DNA of 51,582 nt from an uncultured Anaeroplasmataceae bacterium (GCA_910579215.1 CAJTTN010000010.1:1-51582), one strand, 5' to 3'; shown: positions 1 to 9,793, numbered from the stretch's first letter. The notes: generated from the letters alone by a model not told the origin. Numbers and translations are program-made.

Positions 1-52
1 CTAGCGTGGCTGCAGCCGTCACCAAACCAAGAAAAATCTTTCTTTTCTTCAT
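1..52 (-). CDS. N-terminus of a secreted protein or lipoprotein (partial)
   Basis: The reverse strand has an ATG at 52 preceded by a good ribosome binding site (AGAGAGGAAG, about 58-68) and reads MKKRKIFLGLVTAAATL before leaving the window. The basic start followed by a hydrophobic stretch is the beginning of a signal peptide. It closely resembles the start of the lipoprotein at 19631-21925 (MKKRKILLGLVAIAAMF), so it is probably another member of this organism's lipoprotein set. The lipobox, if any, lies outside the window. Function cannot be inferred. A promoter fits upstream at 109-136. Confidence 0.6.
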   Translation of the reverse strand, partial: MKKRKIFLGLVTAAATL

Positions 53-108
53 TTTATCTTCCTCTCTTCTAATTTCTTATTTTGGAAATACAAAATATTT
101 ATATTATA

Positions 109-145
109 ATTATATCACATTCGTACATATTGTAAAGCGTTTTCT
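109..145 (-). promoter_or_regulatory. Promoter with overlapping cre-like site
   Basis: On the reverse strand, -35 TTTACA (131-136) and -10 TATAAT (109-114) are separated by 16 bases and lie upstream of the gene starting at 52. The -35 sits inside AGAAAACGCTTTACA (131-145), which resembles a CcpA catabolite operator around the central CG but is an imperfect match. The rest of the 53-360 stretch has no convincing gene; it is AT-rich leader and intergenic sequence. Confidence 0.4.
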
Positions 146-361
146 TAATTCCCATAAAAAATTAAGTATACGCTGTCGATTTCTAGGTCTATTCTGTTTT
201 TTTCAAATTAATATAAAATTAGCATATTGAAATTACAATACTTATAGCCTATTTTGATTCTATCTTTTTTCTTTGTTAACTTCATTTTAAAAACCCAATT
301 ATCCTTTCTTGATTTCTCAAGTCCAAATATTTGGGTTCACTTTACCTAGCTGGGGATTTTC

Positions 362-402
362 TAAAACAAAAAGAAGAGAGCTGGTCTATTGACCCAGCTC
401 TC
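362..402 (-). terminator. Rho-independent terminator of the PL9 gene
   Basis: A perfect 9-bp stem GAGAGCTGG (376-384) / CCAGCTCTC (394-402) is followed on the reverse strand by a T-rich run (complement of 362-375). It lies ten bases after the stop of the PL9 lipoprotein gene. Confidence 0.85.
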
Positions 403-411
403 AAATTTAAC

Positions 412-3400
412 TTATCTTAAATTGATTTCTTTGGTAGCCTCATTAAATTCCCATATGTTTTCTAAATCAAATTGTAATGAAGTTTCAATAAATGTTTTTG
501 TAATTTCCCACTCATATTCGTAGGTATCTTCATTTAAAATGGCAAGATCAAATACGATAGAGGTAGAATTAATATACTGCGTATAGTATTCTTTCCAAGT
601 ACCATAATTTACTTCAGTTTCGTAAATACCACCCACTGTATAAACTGCACGACCACAAATTGGATTTGTGTTTTTATGAGCATACAATTGCGTTGCTCCT
701 GCTTTTTGGGCTTCCTTAGCATCTAAATATGAGCCAGCAAAATAGAAGGTAGCATCTGAGAAATTATGCTTAATTACTACATGTCCTTGACCATTATCAA
801 AATCACCAATGATACCTGCATTATAGTTTCCTTTTGCAATTATAGTTCCTTCATAATAGCAGCGTTCAATATGGGTATAGTAAACAGAGCTTTCATTTTT
901 GACTCTACCAACGATACCACCAGTGTTACCACCAGCATCATTGCCATCACCAATAATTGCCTTTACATAACAATCCATAACGGTAAGCTTAAATGTAGAC
1001 TGGTCATTATTTTTTTGACCATTTCCAACAATACCACCTGCATACTTATTTACTGCACTAATAACATATTTATTATCCTCAAATTTTTCAGGAATTGGAT
1101 TTACTAAGGAACACTGCGTTATATAGTTTTCTCCACCCGTAACTTGACCAACTAACGCTGCAACACCTTCTCTACCTTTAGCGGATATATTAGTCATCTT
1201 AATATTATGTAAATATCCACCCTGAAGATCTCCAATAATACCAACCTGTTTTCCAGCAGCAGTATCTGTATTATGAATTGTAATTGAATCAAAATTAACA
1301 TTCATAATCGTTCCATTTGCAACCTTGAAGAAAACATTAACTGTCTTATCGGCTGAAGCTCCAGTTATCGTTATATTTTTAATGGTATGTCCATTTCCAT
1401 TGAACAATCCACTAAAGGATTTTGCTTCTGTCTTAGAAGGAATTGCCCATTCATAATCCTTAAAATCTAAATCCTTAGACAGGGTATAAATTGTAGTGGT
1501 TGAAGGCGTCTCCTCGCCTTTCTTTCCTGTACTTGCTAAATTCTTAAATTCATCTAATGTATCCACTGTAATTAATTCTGTTTGACTTGAATAAATCATT
1601 GCAGAGGTATTAGATTGATTTTTATTCGTAACCATATAATAAATATATTGTATCTTATTAGTGGTTATATCAGCTGCAAAATTTGCAACAATCGTATCAG
1701 AATTAATTTCTACCTTTTGTAAATTTGGATGAGCTAAAAAGCTTTCATAGGTTAAATCTTCTAAAGGTGTATCAGAAACTATGGCATTTAAATCACCATA
1801 AATGTTAGATAGCTTACCACTAATTGTAAAGCCATCCTTATTTAAGGAAACTAAGGAAATGGAATTTTTAAAATCAATATTCCAGCCTGGATCTACGACA
1901 TAAACATTATAGGTATAGGAGGAACGAATGGAAGGATCACTCTTAAGTACCGCACAAGCTGTAACCTCATAAACTCCAGAAACAGAGGTATAAACATTAT
2001 CCACTTTATGGAAGCTAGAATTTCCATCTGTTGCATATCTATAGCTATATTCCATATCATATAAACTGATAGGGAATTCTGTATGGGTAATAGAGGAGGC
2101 ATCTAAAGGATAAATTTTTGGAGCTATAAATTGAGTATATAAATCCAAACGTATTAAGTGATCTCCAGTAGAAACTAGTTGACCTAGAGTCAAATTTCTT
2201 CCCTTTACAATCACTTCAAATTCTTTTTTCTTTTCTACGTCTCCTGAGGTTATAGTAGCTGTTAAAGTAACCTTGGTTTCTGTAGAAGGAGAGTTAACCT
2301 TAATTTTACTAAACACTGCTCCAGAAACAGAGGTTTTTTCTTCATGCTGAACCTCTAATACTGCTGAATTTGAAGATTCCCAACGAATATCACAGCCTTG
2401 TATAATCTTAGCTATTTCAAAATCCTGGTAAACCGCGTCCTGAGCAGCCAATATTTCTAAGGCATTATAAGCAGCCTCAACATTAACCTCATCAATTCTT
2501 TTACAATTTTTAAAATCTAGTAATTCATAATGTGTATATTCTTCATCTGTACCATGAGTAAGTGTTGCACCTACGGACTTACCATTAGCATAGGTAAGTA
2601 GCTTAGAATCTGTAAGCTTGCAAGTGTCCTTTAAATTTACAGATAAATCCTCATTTCTTAAGGCAGTGTGCATACTTGTTAAATCACTAACATGCTCAAC
2701 GTCACTACATTTTGCATTAATTGGATCTAAGCTGGCAAAGGATGCTGCAGAAATATCCTTAAAATCTACTCCATTAGATAAGGCTACATCTGTACTTTCA
2801 GAACGATAGGCTGACGCATCCTCATAGGAAGTAAACGCCTTATATACCTCTCCATTAGAATATCCCGTCTGGAATATACTATAAGCTGTACTTCCTCTAA
2901 ATCTATCCTCATTGTAAGAGCTATCTCCTGCCGAAACATCATACCCCTTTTGATTACTGATAAAGGATAATACACCATAATAGGAGTTATAGCTCTTAGT
3001 ATCTCTTGCTAAATCTATATTGTTGGATTTATTCTGGGTATCAACCATTCCACGAACAGCAGAAACATCGCCATTTTCTTCTAAGCCAATACAATTGTTG
3101 ATGGCGCTACTATAGGAAATATTAATAAATCCTGGATTAGAGTTATCTCCAAACCCATGAAGCTTATTATTGAAGGCAAGACAATTATTCAATAAAACAT
3201 CGCCCTCCATCGTAGATCCACCAAGCTTAAAGCCAATTCCATCTCCATCACGCGTATTATAGGATTCATAAATTGATCCATCAGGAGCCTCTCTCTTTAT
3301 TGGATAAGGAAGGAAGCCATTTTCAAAGGAAAAGCAATTATATAAAACAACTGTACCAATATTTCCTGAATCCTCTTTTGCAAATAAATCCCATCCATCA

Positions 3401-4077
3401 TCGGAATTTCTAAAGGCTATACAGCCGTCAAAAACATTTCCATATCCAACAGTCAATTTAGCGGCAAAGCCATCTGCATTTTCCCCATAGGTTTCTGCAT
3501 CATAATTGGCAAAGGAGGTACAATTCTTTATCAAATTATAGGAAGGCCATAAATCTATGGTGTTTTCATGTGCATAGCCACGACCAATTTGAAGTCCTGT
3601 ATCTCTATTATTATAAAATAAACAGCCTTCAATAATATTGTAGCTACCAGAAATATACATACCATTATCTCCAGCACCTGTGATTTCAATATTATTAAAA
3701 TGCCAATAATCGCCATAAAGCTGAATCCCACGATTGGCACTATTAAATAGCATTTCTGAAAAATCTAAAACTACACGATCCTTATTTGACATAGGCTCAA
3801 CCGTAATATACTGATTAGGGAACCCATCTAAGGTAATCTGAATTCTTTGATTAAAGGAATATCTTCCTCCTTGTAAAAGAATTAAATCCCCAGGTAATGC
3901 ATTAGAAACTGCAGAAACAAAGTCTGTTGGACTTTTTTTAGAGGTTCCATCAGAGGTAATATCGCCATCAGGAGAAACATAAACTCTTCGTCTACCATCA
4001 TTTATTTCTGTTTTACATCCTACTAAGAAAAGGATAGTAACGATAACTAAAGCAAAATATTTAACTTTATTTTTCAT
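412..4077 (-). CDS. Lipoprotein pectate lyase-like protein, family PL9, multidomain
   Basis: Residues 1-21 are a lipoprotein signal (LFLVGC, Cys21). Residues about 30-400 form a right-handed parallel beta-helix with the marks of polysaccharide lyase family 9. The calcium aspartates of Erwinia Pel9A (D209, D233, D234, D237) match D202, D226, D227 and D230 with identical spacing, and K284 in GFKLGG fits the catalytic base Lys273. Two Ig-like modules follow (about 545-790), then GLUG-type glycine-rich repeats (about 905-1090). At 1,221 residues it is much longer than a single-domain PL9. It is probably surface anchored and cleaves pectic polysaccharide by beta-elimination (inferred from the family). 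It starts 13 bases after the preceding lipoprotein gene with a GGGAGGG ribosome binding site, so the two are one operon. The exact substrate is not visible from sequence. Confidence 0.85.
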   Translation of the reverse strand: MKNKVKYFALVIVTILFLVGCKTEINDGRRRVYVSPDGDITSDGTSKKSPTDFVSAVSNALPGDLILLQGGRYSFNQRIQITLDGFPNQYITVEPMSNKDRVVLDFSEMLFNSANRGIQLYGDYWHFNNIEITGAGDNGMYISGSYNIIEGCLFYNNRDTGLQIGRGYAHENTIDLWPSYNLIKNCTSFANYDAETYGENADGFAAKLTVGYGNVFDGCIAFRNSDDGWDLFAKEDSGNIGTVVLYNCFSFENGFLPYPIKREAPDGSIYESYNTRDGDGIGFKLGGSTMEGDVLLNNCLAFNNKLHGFGDNSNPGFINISYSSAINNCIGLEENGDVSAVRGMVDTQNKSNNIDLARDTKSYNSYYGVLSFISNQKGYDVSAGDSSYNEDRFRGSTAYSIFQTGYSNGEVYKAFTSYEDASAYRSESTDVALSNGVDFKDISAASFASLDPINAKCSDVEHVSDLTSMHTALRNEDLSVNLKDTCKLTDSKLLTYANGKSVGATLTHGTDEEYTHYELLDFKNCKRIDEVNVEAAYNALEILAAQDAVYQDFEIAKIIQGCDIRWESSNSAVLEVQHEEKTSVSGAVFSKIKVNSPSTETKVTLTATITSGDVEKKKEFEVIVKGRNLTLGQLVSTGDHLIRLDLYTQFIAPKIYPLDASSITHTEFPISLYDMEYSYRYATDGNSSFHKVDNVYTSVSGVYEVTACAVLKSDPSIRSSYTYNVYVVDPGWNIDFKNSISLVSLNKDGFTISGKLSNIYGDLNAIVSDTPLEDLTYESFLAHPNLQKVEINSDTIVANFAADITTNKIQYIYYMVTNKNQSNTSAMIYSSQTELITVDTLDEFKNLASTGKKGEETPSTTTIYTLSKDLDFKDYEWAIPSKTEAKSFSGLFNGNGHTIKNITITGASADKTVNVFFKVANGTIMNVNFDSITIHNTDTAAGKQVGIIGDLQGGYLHNIKMTNISAKGREGVAALVGQVTGGENYITQCSLVNPIPEKFEDNKYVISAVNKYAGGIVGNGQKNNDQSTFKLTVMDCYVKAIIGDGNDAGGNTGGIVGRVKNESSVYYTHIERCYYEGTIIAKGNYNAGIIGDFDNGQGHVVIKHNFSDATFYFAGSYLDAKEAQKAGATQLYAHKNTNPICGRAVYTVGGIYETEVNYGTWKEYYTQYINSTSIVFDLAILNEDTYEYEWEITKTFIETSLQFDLENIWEFNEATKEINLR

Positions 4078-4090
4078 TTCGATTCCCTCC

Positions 4091-5497
4091 CTATTTTGCT
4101 ACCTTTTCCATAGCCAATATACATCCATGAATGTATACACCGCTTGCAGGATTAATCACTTTGTACACTCCTGCCTGTTCAACAGTTAAATGCACCTCTG
4201 TAATTGTTTGCTTAGTTGAAGCGGTCATAAAGCTTTCCACCTCTTCACCATTTGGATCATAAATTGTAATCTCGCGAGATTCATCACCAGAAGAGGCAAT
4301 ATATAATACTAATATTCCAGGGGCATCCATATGAACCTCTAATGGCTGAGCAGCTCCCTTAATCGTCACTCTTTCAGCAAAGGTTATAACACCATATTTA
4401 TCTGTATGTCTTCCCTCTGTCATTGTAACACCAGATGGAACAAATAATTTCCCAGCCTCATCTAGTTGAATTTTCCCATCCTTGTCTTCAACTTTACTCA
4501 ATTCTGTTGCAGTTACAATAGAATACTTATCTGATTCTGTTACATTAATTGTTAAATCAATAAATATATTTAATGGATCTTCCTTCCATTCAATTCTTAC
4601 ATTCTGTTCTGCAACTAAATAGGGAACAACATTCTTCAAATTGAAAAGCTCATCCGTAAAATCTACGATTTCAGGATCTCTTCGCATACGATTAATTTTA
4701 ATCTTCCAATCTGAGGTATCCAAACCTAAAATAGAAGCTTCTAAAGAAAGACTTCCACTTACCAACTCAATTGAGGTTGTAGGATTAACAACCGTAACTA
4801 TTGTAAAGGCTGATACTTCATTCTCATATGCAGAGCCTTGAATCGTTAAGGTTTCTGAAATGCTGTATTTTATGACATATGTTCCAACCTTAGAGGTATC
4901 CACAGCACTTGAATCTATTTTAATCTTATTATAACCAATTGTTTTTACCTCTACCTCTTCAGCACCCTGAAAATAGTGTGCACGGATTGTTAAAGCATTT
5001 GTTCTAAAGTTAAACTCATCATCCACAAAAAATTCTGTAGTTGAGCCATATTTTACCTCTAAGCCTGAAATATATTTTTCATTTGAGGCCTCTAAAACAG
5101 ATGATCTAACATTTACCTTATAAGCACTACTAACCTTTATGGTTCCCAATCGATAAACTATTGTCACAGGATACTCGCCAGCATGACTCATATCAACCAA
5201 AGAGGAATCCACATAATAATCCTTACATTCCTTCTGAACTGAGGTAGGACGACCATCCTTATAAACAACATAGTTGGATACAACCTCTAATCCTTCTGTT
5301 GTAAAGGTTTCTCCAATATAATAATTTGTTTTTGCATTCTCTGTATTTAAACTGATACTACTCAAGGTCTCCTCAGAGGTGACTGGATTAGGATCAAATG
5401 GTTCAATCACAGGTGGTTCTTCTTTTTTACAGGAGGCTATCGTTAGTAAACTAATAACTCCTAATAAACCATAGCATAATTTTTTTTTAAAACTCAT
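4091..5497 (-). CDS. Lipoprotein with bacterial Ig-like (Big_3-type) domains
   Basis: The lipoprotein signal ends at LLTIASC (about Cys24), followed by an acidic and proline-rich linker. Two modules beginning YYIGETFTTEGLEV and EFFVDDEFNFRTNAL have the Big_3 pattern of cell-surface proteins. The C-terminal ~110 residues look like a beta-sandwich, perhaps carbohydrate binding, but I cannot name the family. The start was placed at the second ATG (5497) because AAGGAG at 5505-5510 is seven bases from it but only one base from the ATG at 5503. It is the first gene of an operon with the PL9 lyase, which suggests a substrate-binding or scaffold partner (inference). Confidence 0.75.
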   Translation of the reverse strand: MSFKKKLCYGLLGVISLLTIASCKKEEPPVIEPFDPNPVTSEETLSSISLNTENAKTNYYIGETFTTEGLEVVSNYVVYKDGRPTSVQKECKDYYVDSSLVDMSHAGEYPVTIVYRLGTIKVSSAYKVNVRSSVLEASNEKYISGLEVKYGSTTEFFVDDEFNFRTNALTIRAHYFQGAEEVEVKTIGYNKIKIDSSAVDTSKVGTYVIKYSISETLTIQGSAYENEVSAFTIVTVVNPTTSIELVSGSLSLEASILGLDTSDWKIKINRMRRDPEIVDFTDELFNLKNVVPYLVAEQNVRIEWKEDPLNIFIDLTINVTESDKYSIVTATELSKVEDKDGKIQLDEAGKLFVPSGVTMTEGRHTDKYGVITFAERVTIKGAAQPLEVHMDAPGILVLYIASSGDESREITIYDPNGEEVESFMTASTKQTITEVHLTVEQAGVYKVINPASGVYIHGCILAMEKVAK

Positions 5498-5511
5498 ATA
5501 CATTCTCCTTA

Positions 5512-5558
5512 TGTAAACGCTTTATTCCTATTATAGCAATTTCTTAAAATATAGTCAA
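5512..5558 (-). promoter_or_regulatory. Sigma-A promoter plus downstream cre-like operator
   Basis: Reverse strand: -35 TTGACT (5553-5558), a 17-base spacer, and -10 TATAAT (5530-5535) give a near-consensus promoter for the two-gene lipoprotein/PL9 operon. Just downstream of the start site lies ATAAAGCGTTTACA (5512-5525), which matches the cre consensus at 12 of 14 positions. That position is typical of a CcpA roadblock, so carbon-catabolite repression of the pectinolytic operon is likely (inference). Confidence 0.75.
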
Positions 5559-5564
5559 CATTTT

Positions 5565-5607
5565 AAGACAAAATAAAGACACGAAAGCATGTAGCTATCA
5601 TGTCTTT
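5565..5607 (-). terminator. Probable terminator after sepF
   Basis: AAAGACA (5575-5581) can pair with TGTCTTT (5601-5607) and is followed on the reverse strand by a TTTATTTTGTC tract. The loop is long, so this is weaker than the other terminators in the window. Confidence 0.4.
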
Positions 5608-5613
5608 ATCATC

Positions 5614-5949
5614 TTATAATTCATCTAAAAATCTTTGTAAAGATCCATCCATAAAGCTTGCCTTCAATGCAAACAAATATGTTTTTTCATTGATTTTAAC
5701 GCTTCTACCATCTAATGCAAAAGTTGCACCTGCAAAAAAAGCTAAAAGCTTATTGGCAGCCTTTTCCTCTAGCTTATCAAAATTAATAATCAAAGGATCA
5801 CCAGCCTTTAATCGCTTTACATATTCTGCTGCCTTTTGGTCATTATCATCAATTTGGTCCATCAAAATTCGATCCTTAGCAAGCTCTTTATTTTCTAAAT
5901 TTTTAGAAGCCTCTTCATAATCATTTTTCTTTTTACCAAAAAGTCCCAT
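5614..5949 (-). CDS. sepF: SepF-like cell division protein
   Basis: The 111-residue protein matches the SepF core from about residue 30 on: an AAEYVKRLKAGDPLIINF strand-helix segment, then a KLLAFFAGATFALDG segment equivalent to the DFLSG-x-YAL-G signature. In Bacillus SepF polymerises and tethers FtsZ to the membrane. The N-terminus (MGLFGKKKN) resembles the SepF membrane-binding helix, but the linker is shorter than in typical ~150-residue SepF. Its start overlaps the jetC stop (TAATG at 5947-5951), so it is translationally coupled to an SMC-type complex rather than to the usual ylm genes. Placing it in the SepF family is solid; whether it is the organism's main SepF is unknown. Confidence 0.8.
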   Translation of the reverse strand: MGLFGKKKNDYEEASKNLENKELAKDRILMDQIDDNDQKAAEYVKRLKAGDPLIINFDKLEEKAANKLLAFFAGATFALDGRSVKINEKTYLFALKASFMDGSLQRFLDEL

Positions 5950-8900
5950 TATTCTACATCCTCCTCTTCTTCTTTATCCTCTTTAATAGTCATAGGAAGA
6001 ACGGTAGCCTTTGTTCCCTGACGAACCATGATTAAGGTTGTCCTTGCAAAGCCTTGTAGAATATCCATACGCTGAGGTGGACAAGCAATAATAACTTGAA
6101 GTGGCATAGAATTGATAAAGCTCATCATTGCATGCATACGATTGGCATCCATTTTATCAAACACCTCATCAAAAAGTACTAGTCCTATCGGATCTCCAGA
6201 TACGACAGATGACTTTGTATACACGCGAACAAAGGATGCAATAATAGCCACATAGAATGGAACCTGAGTTTCGCCTCCTGATTTTTCCTTAAATACCTTG
6301 GAATAGGACATGGTGTCTCCATTTTTGTTTATGATTCTTATATCATAATCCATATAGGTACGATAATCTGTAAACTTATTAATTGCACCATTGCTATTAA
6401 TTTCATCCATAGAAAGCGTCTCAAATAGCTCACGAATCTGCTCATCATACTTTTGCTGGAAAGCATAGGTCAATAAACCTTCTCCCCCTGGCTCTAAATC
6501 TGAGGTTACCATTTCATAAAAGGAAGCATATTCAGAGCTTCTAGGGAAAATAAATTCATAATGGTCATCACCAAATCGAATGTTAGATAATGTACGGTTG
6601 ATTTGCATAATCTCTTGCTCAGCAGTCAAAATATTGTTTCTCAGCTTAGCTATGAAATCCTCTTTAAATACTACCTCAGCAGCTTCTCTAGCACTGCGTA
6701 CCTTTTGTTCATATTTAATTAATTCTGTTTTTTCTAGCTTATTTAGCTCAGCTATAAATTTATCTATCTCAGTTAAGCCAATAGAGAAGGTAGAATTATA
6801 GGTGTTAATATATCCATACTGCTTAGCAACTAAGGTATCAGATAGTAGCGTATAGCTTGACTCCTCTGTTTTGTATTTTTCTTGATACTCATTAAAGGCT
6901 GCCTTAAAATTCTTATTAAGTACTAAGCCCTTATATTCATCCTTAGCCTGTTGCTCAATCACAACGGAGCCACCAGATAATTCCTCCAATTCAGACTCTA
7001 AACGAACCAAATCATTTCCTTTATTAAAGATAATCGTATTTAATGCCTCAATTGCATTATCAATACCACCAATTTCTTTAACAAGGGAAAGCTTTTTAGC
7101 GTCACAGGATTTGATAGTTTCTAATACCTTATCGTAATCCTCTTGTAATTCAGAAGGTGTAGCATTCTTTTGACGTACGGCCTGTCTAGATAAATCTTCT
7201 AAGGTATTCTTTTCCTTTTCCAACAGCAAAGCCTTATCTAAATCATCAACTAGAGGTCTAATATCTATAGCATCGATTAATCCTAGCATCTTATTTAATG
7301 CCTCAATTTGAGCATTTAAAGTGACATATTCATTTCTTGCCTGATCGGCACGCTCATGCCATAAAACAGCCTGCTTAGAAGCAGCATTTTTACCTATAAA
7401 AGGCTTCTCCACATTTGGATTTAAATTCGTAACCGCATAGCCACGATATATCAATAAATCGTTGGTAATAGAGGTTTGATAATTTTCAAGCTCCATAGCA
7501 TCATTACACATAATGACATTTCCACACGTATAATTGATATAGCATCTTGCATCCTGATTTTCACTTTCCAAAATAGAAGCTAAGGATTTAGATTCATAGG
7601 TTTTAAAGCGACTAATTTGCTTCGTATTGACTAAACCAATTCCATACAATCTATATTTGTTCTTTATTCTTGAATAAATCTGTAATGCCTGATCAAAATA
7701 TCTTGGCTCAACAATCATATTAAATCGGCGGTTTCCTAAAAATATTTCAATTGTATCTGCCCAATTTGGATCTGTAATCTCACAGATTTCTGCAAAAATG
7801 TGGACCTTAATATCGTAATTATATATACGCTTTAAGCCTTCCTCTATCTCTGCCCGAATCTGTAAAAGCTGGGTAGGGAAATTAACTCTATTTTGGTCTA
7901 ATCCCTTTAAATTTGTTGAAATTTCATTAATTTGAGCAACCAATGCTCTTTTTTTCATATCTAAGGATCCCAACTCCTGATTCATACGATTTTGGACTGT
8001 ATTCAAACGAGATTGATAATCCTTAAGCTTAATCTTTGATGCCTCAACCTCCATCGTATTAATCTGAGACAACGGCAGGTTAGCCATTTCCTGGAATAGA
8101 CGCTCATTAGAAATCTTTCTTAATTCATTTAAGGCATTCTTATAATTGGTTGCCCGTTTTAAGAAAACCTGTTGATTTGCCTCTAAAGAGGTAATATTCG
8201 TTTGTGTCTTTAATATTTCACGATTAATATATTCCTCAGCCTTAAAGGTTTCATTATTACTTAAAGCATTATATAAGTCTCTTGAGCGTTCATTTAATGC
8301 TAGCAATTCCTGATCTAAAGAAATAATTTCTTGCTCCTTTGATGCTCTTAAAACCTCTTGAGCTTCAATTTGTCGCTTAGCATCTACAATCTCATTACGA
8401 ATCTCTTCTGTATCAAACAAATGCATTAAATACTGAATATAATTTTTACGCTCCTCAATTTGTCTTAGCTCTTGATAAATCCCATCAATTTCACGTAAAT
8501 CACTAATCTTTTTATTGATAAGCTTTAATGTATTTTCTAGCTCCTTATAGGATCGTATAGAATCCTTAATTGCAGATACATCAATGTCCTTTTCTTCTAA
8601 TATATTTTGGTAAATGAAATCCTTAACATCTGCAATCGGCTTAAATGCTAATGCCTTAGGAATCAAACGATAAAAATCCTCATTTATTGAACCAAAGGCA
8701 GTTCTAAAGCCACGCTTTGCTTCCTTCTTAGTTAAATAAAATTCAAACCCAGGATTCTTTTTTCTAAACTCAACTGTACCATAAATTTGATGCTCCTCAG
8801 AAACAAACATTCCATCATGAATCGGCTCAAAGGTACGATAAAATAAAGTTTTAACTGGTAAGAGCTCACCAAAGGCATCAATTACTGCCCCCACAGCGAA

Positions 8901-9209
8901 TCTACTATCTGTACGCTCATCATAAAATTCAAGGGCAACATGACCTGAAACATCTCCATTACGTAAATATTCCTTATCATCCATACCAAGCTTACATTTC
9001 ACATAGCCTCTTAAATCACGCTTTCCCTTTTCATTTGCAGCTAGGTTAAACATTGTATCACCTGCTGTTAAAATATAGGTAATCGCATCCATAATCGTCG
9101 ATTTACCAGAAGCATTTGGTCCAGAAAGTAATGTATTCCCCTCTATTTCAATAGTTTCATTTGATAAGTAATGCCAATTGATTAAACGAATTTTTACAAG
9201 CTTTTTCAT
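5949..9209 (-). CDS. jetC: JetC/MksB-type SMC-like ATPase
   Basis: A 1,086-residue SMC-family ATPase. Walker A is GPNASGKST at residues 30-38. Long coiled-coil arms surround a central hinge-like region around 440-600. The C-terminal head carries the SGGET signature and Walker B LVLFDEVFDKMD. This layout and the flanking jetA and jetB place it in the MukB/MksB/JetC branch, which forms loop-extruding complexes with kleisin (JetA/MksF) and KITE (JetB/MksE) subunits. The start overlaps the jetB stop by four bases (ATGA). Known Wadjet systems use JetC with the JetD nuclease to cut circular plasmids, but no jetD is present in this operon, so a role in DNA organisation or segregation is equally possible. 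Confidence 0.85.
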   Translation of the reverse strand: MKKLVKIRLINWHYLSNETIEIEGNTLLSGPNASGKSTIMDAITYILTAGDTMFNLAANEKGKRDLRGYVKCKLGMDDKEYLRNGDVSGHVALEFYDERTDSRFAVGAVIDAFGELLPVKTLFYRTFEPIHDGMFVSEEHQIYGTVEFRKKNPGFEFYLTKKEAKRGFRTAFGSINEDFYRLIPKALAFKPIADVKDFIYQNILEEKDIDVSAIKDSIRSYKELENTLKLINKKISDLREIDGIYQELRQIEERKNYIQYLMHLFDTEEIRNEIVDAKRQIEAQEVLRASKEQEIISLDQELLALNERSRDLYNALSNNETFKAEEYINREILKTQTNITSLEANQQVFLKRATNYKNALNELRKISNERLFQEMANLPLSQINTMEVEASKIKLKDYQSRLNTVQNRMNQELGSLDMKKRALVAQINEISTNLKGLDQNRVNFPTQLLQIRAEIEEGLKRIYNYDIKVHIFAEICEITDPNWADTIEIFLGNRRFNMIVEPRYFDQALQIYSRIKNKYRLYGIGLVNTKQISRFKTYESKSLASILESENQDARCYINYTCGNVIMCNDAMELENYQTSITNDLLIYRGYAVTNLNPNVEKPFIGKNAASKQAVLWHERADQARNEYVTLNAQIEALNKMLGLIDAIDIRPLVDDLDKALLLEKEKNTLEDLSRQAVRQKNATPSELQEDYDKVLETIKSCDAKKLSLVKEIGGIDNAIEALNTIIFNKGNDLVRLESELEELSGGSVVIEQQAKDEYKGLVLNKNFKAAFNEYQEKYKTEESSYTLLSDTLVAKQYGYINTYNSTFSIGLTEIDKFIAELNKLEKTELIKYEQKVRSAREAAEVVFKEDFIAKLRNNILTAEQEIMQINRTLSNIRFGDDHYEFIFPRSSEYASFYEMVTSDLEPGGEGLLTYAFQQKYDEQIRELFETLSMDEINSNGAINKFTDYRTYMDYDIRIINKNGDTMSYSKVFKEKSGGETQVPFYVAIIASFVRVYTKSSVVSGDPIGLVLFDEVFDKMDANRMHAMMSFINSMPLQVIIACPPQRMDILQGFARTTLIMVRQGTKATVLPMTIKEDKEEEEDVE

Positions 9210-9793
9210 TCCTTGTCACCATCCTCTTGTACAATTCTTGAAATTGCCTGATATACCTCACTTACATCTTCTGTTTGAATAGCCATCAATATGGTAGGTA
9301 AAATAACAATTCTACACGCTGAGGAGGTAACATCTCCTGTAACCTCAATTAAATTATACCTTCTCAATAAACGAACAGAGGATACTAAATCTGTTTTATT
9401 AAGCTTTCTTTTTATTTGTAGATAATCGTATTTTGTATGAATATCTGCCACACTGCAGACAATATTATCATTTAAAGAAGTATCCTTAGCCTTCTCATGA
9501 TATAACAATCGTAAAATCAACAAAATAATAGATTCATCACGCTTCAATTTTAAAGTGTTAGAAGCAGAGGCTCCCTCAAGCATGATGCTTCCAGAAGCTG
9601 TATCAAGCTTAATCGTATATCCCATAATTTCAAAGAATTCATCAAACAAATCCTTAAAGCTCATTAGGAAATAATAGTTTTCCTTATTATCCTTTTTATC
9701 ACGACACAAAAAAGTTGTAGCTAAGAGCTTATTTGCAGTATCCTTAAACTGATTCTTTTGTGTAGTTGTCATTGTTTCATATGCACTAAGCAT
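9206..9793 (-). CDS. jetB: JetB/MksE-type KITE subunit (DUF4194)
   Basis: A 195-residue protein with the length and winged-helix pattern of DUF4194 proteins, including the YHEKAKDTSLND segment and an RRYNLIE segment near residue 150. In Mks and Wadjet complexes this subunit binds the kleisin. It lies two bases after jetA and overlaps jetC by four bases, so stoichiometric co-translation is expected. The identification rests on both sequence character and the conserved gene order A-B-C. Confidence 0.8.
   Translation of the reverse strand: MLSAYETMTTTQKNQFKDTANKLLATTFLCRDKKDNKENYYFLMSFKDLFDEFFEIMGYTIKLDTASGSIMLEGASASNTLKLKRDESIILLILRLLYHEKAKDTSLNDNIVCSVADIHTKYDYLQIKRKLNKTDLVSSVRLLRRYNLIEVTGDVTSSACRIVILPTILMAIQTEDVSEVYQAISRIVQEDGDKE

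Noticed and set aside
6..230. Open frame of 74 codons on the + strand
   Set aside because: No ribosome binding site, low-complexity AT-rich sequence, and it is antisense to the real lipoprotein start at 52 and its promoter.
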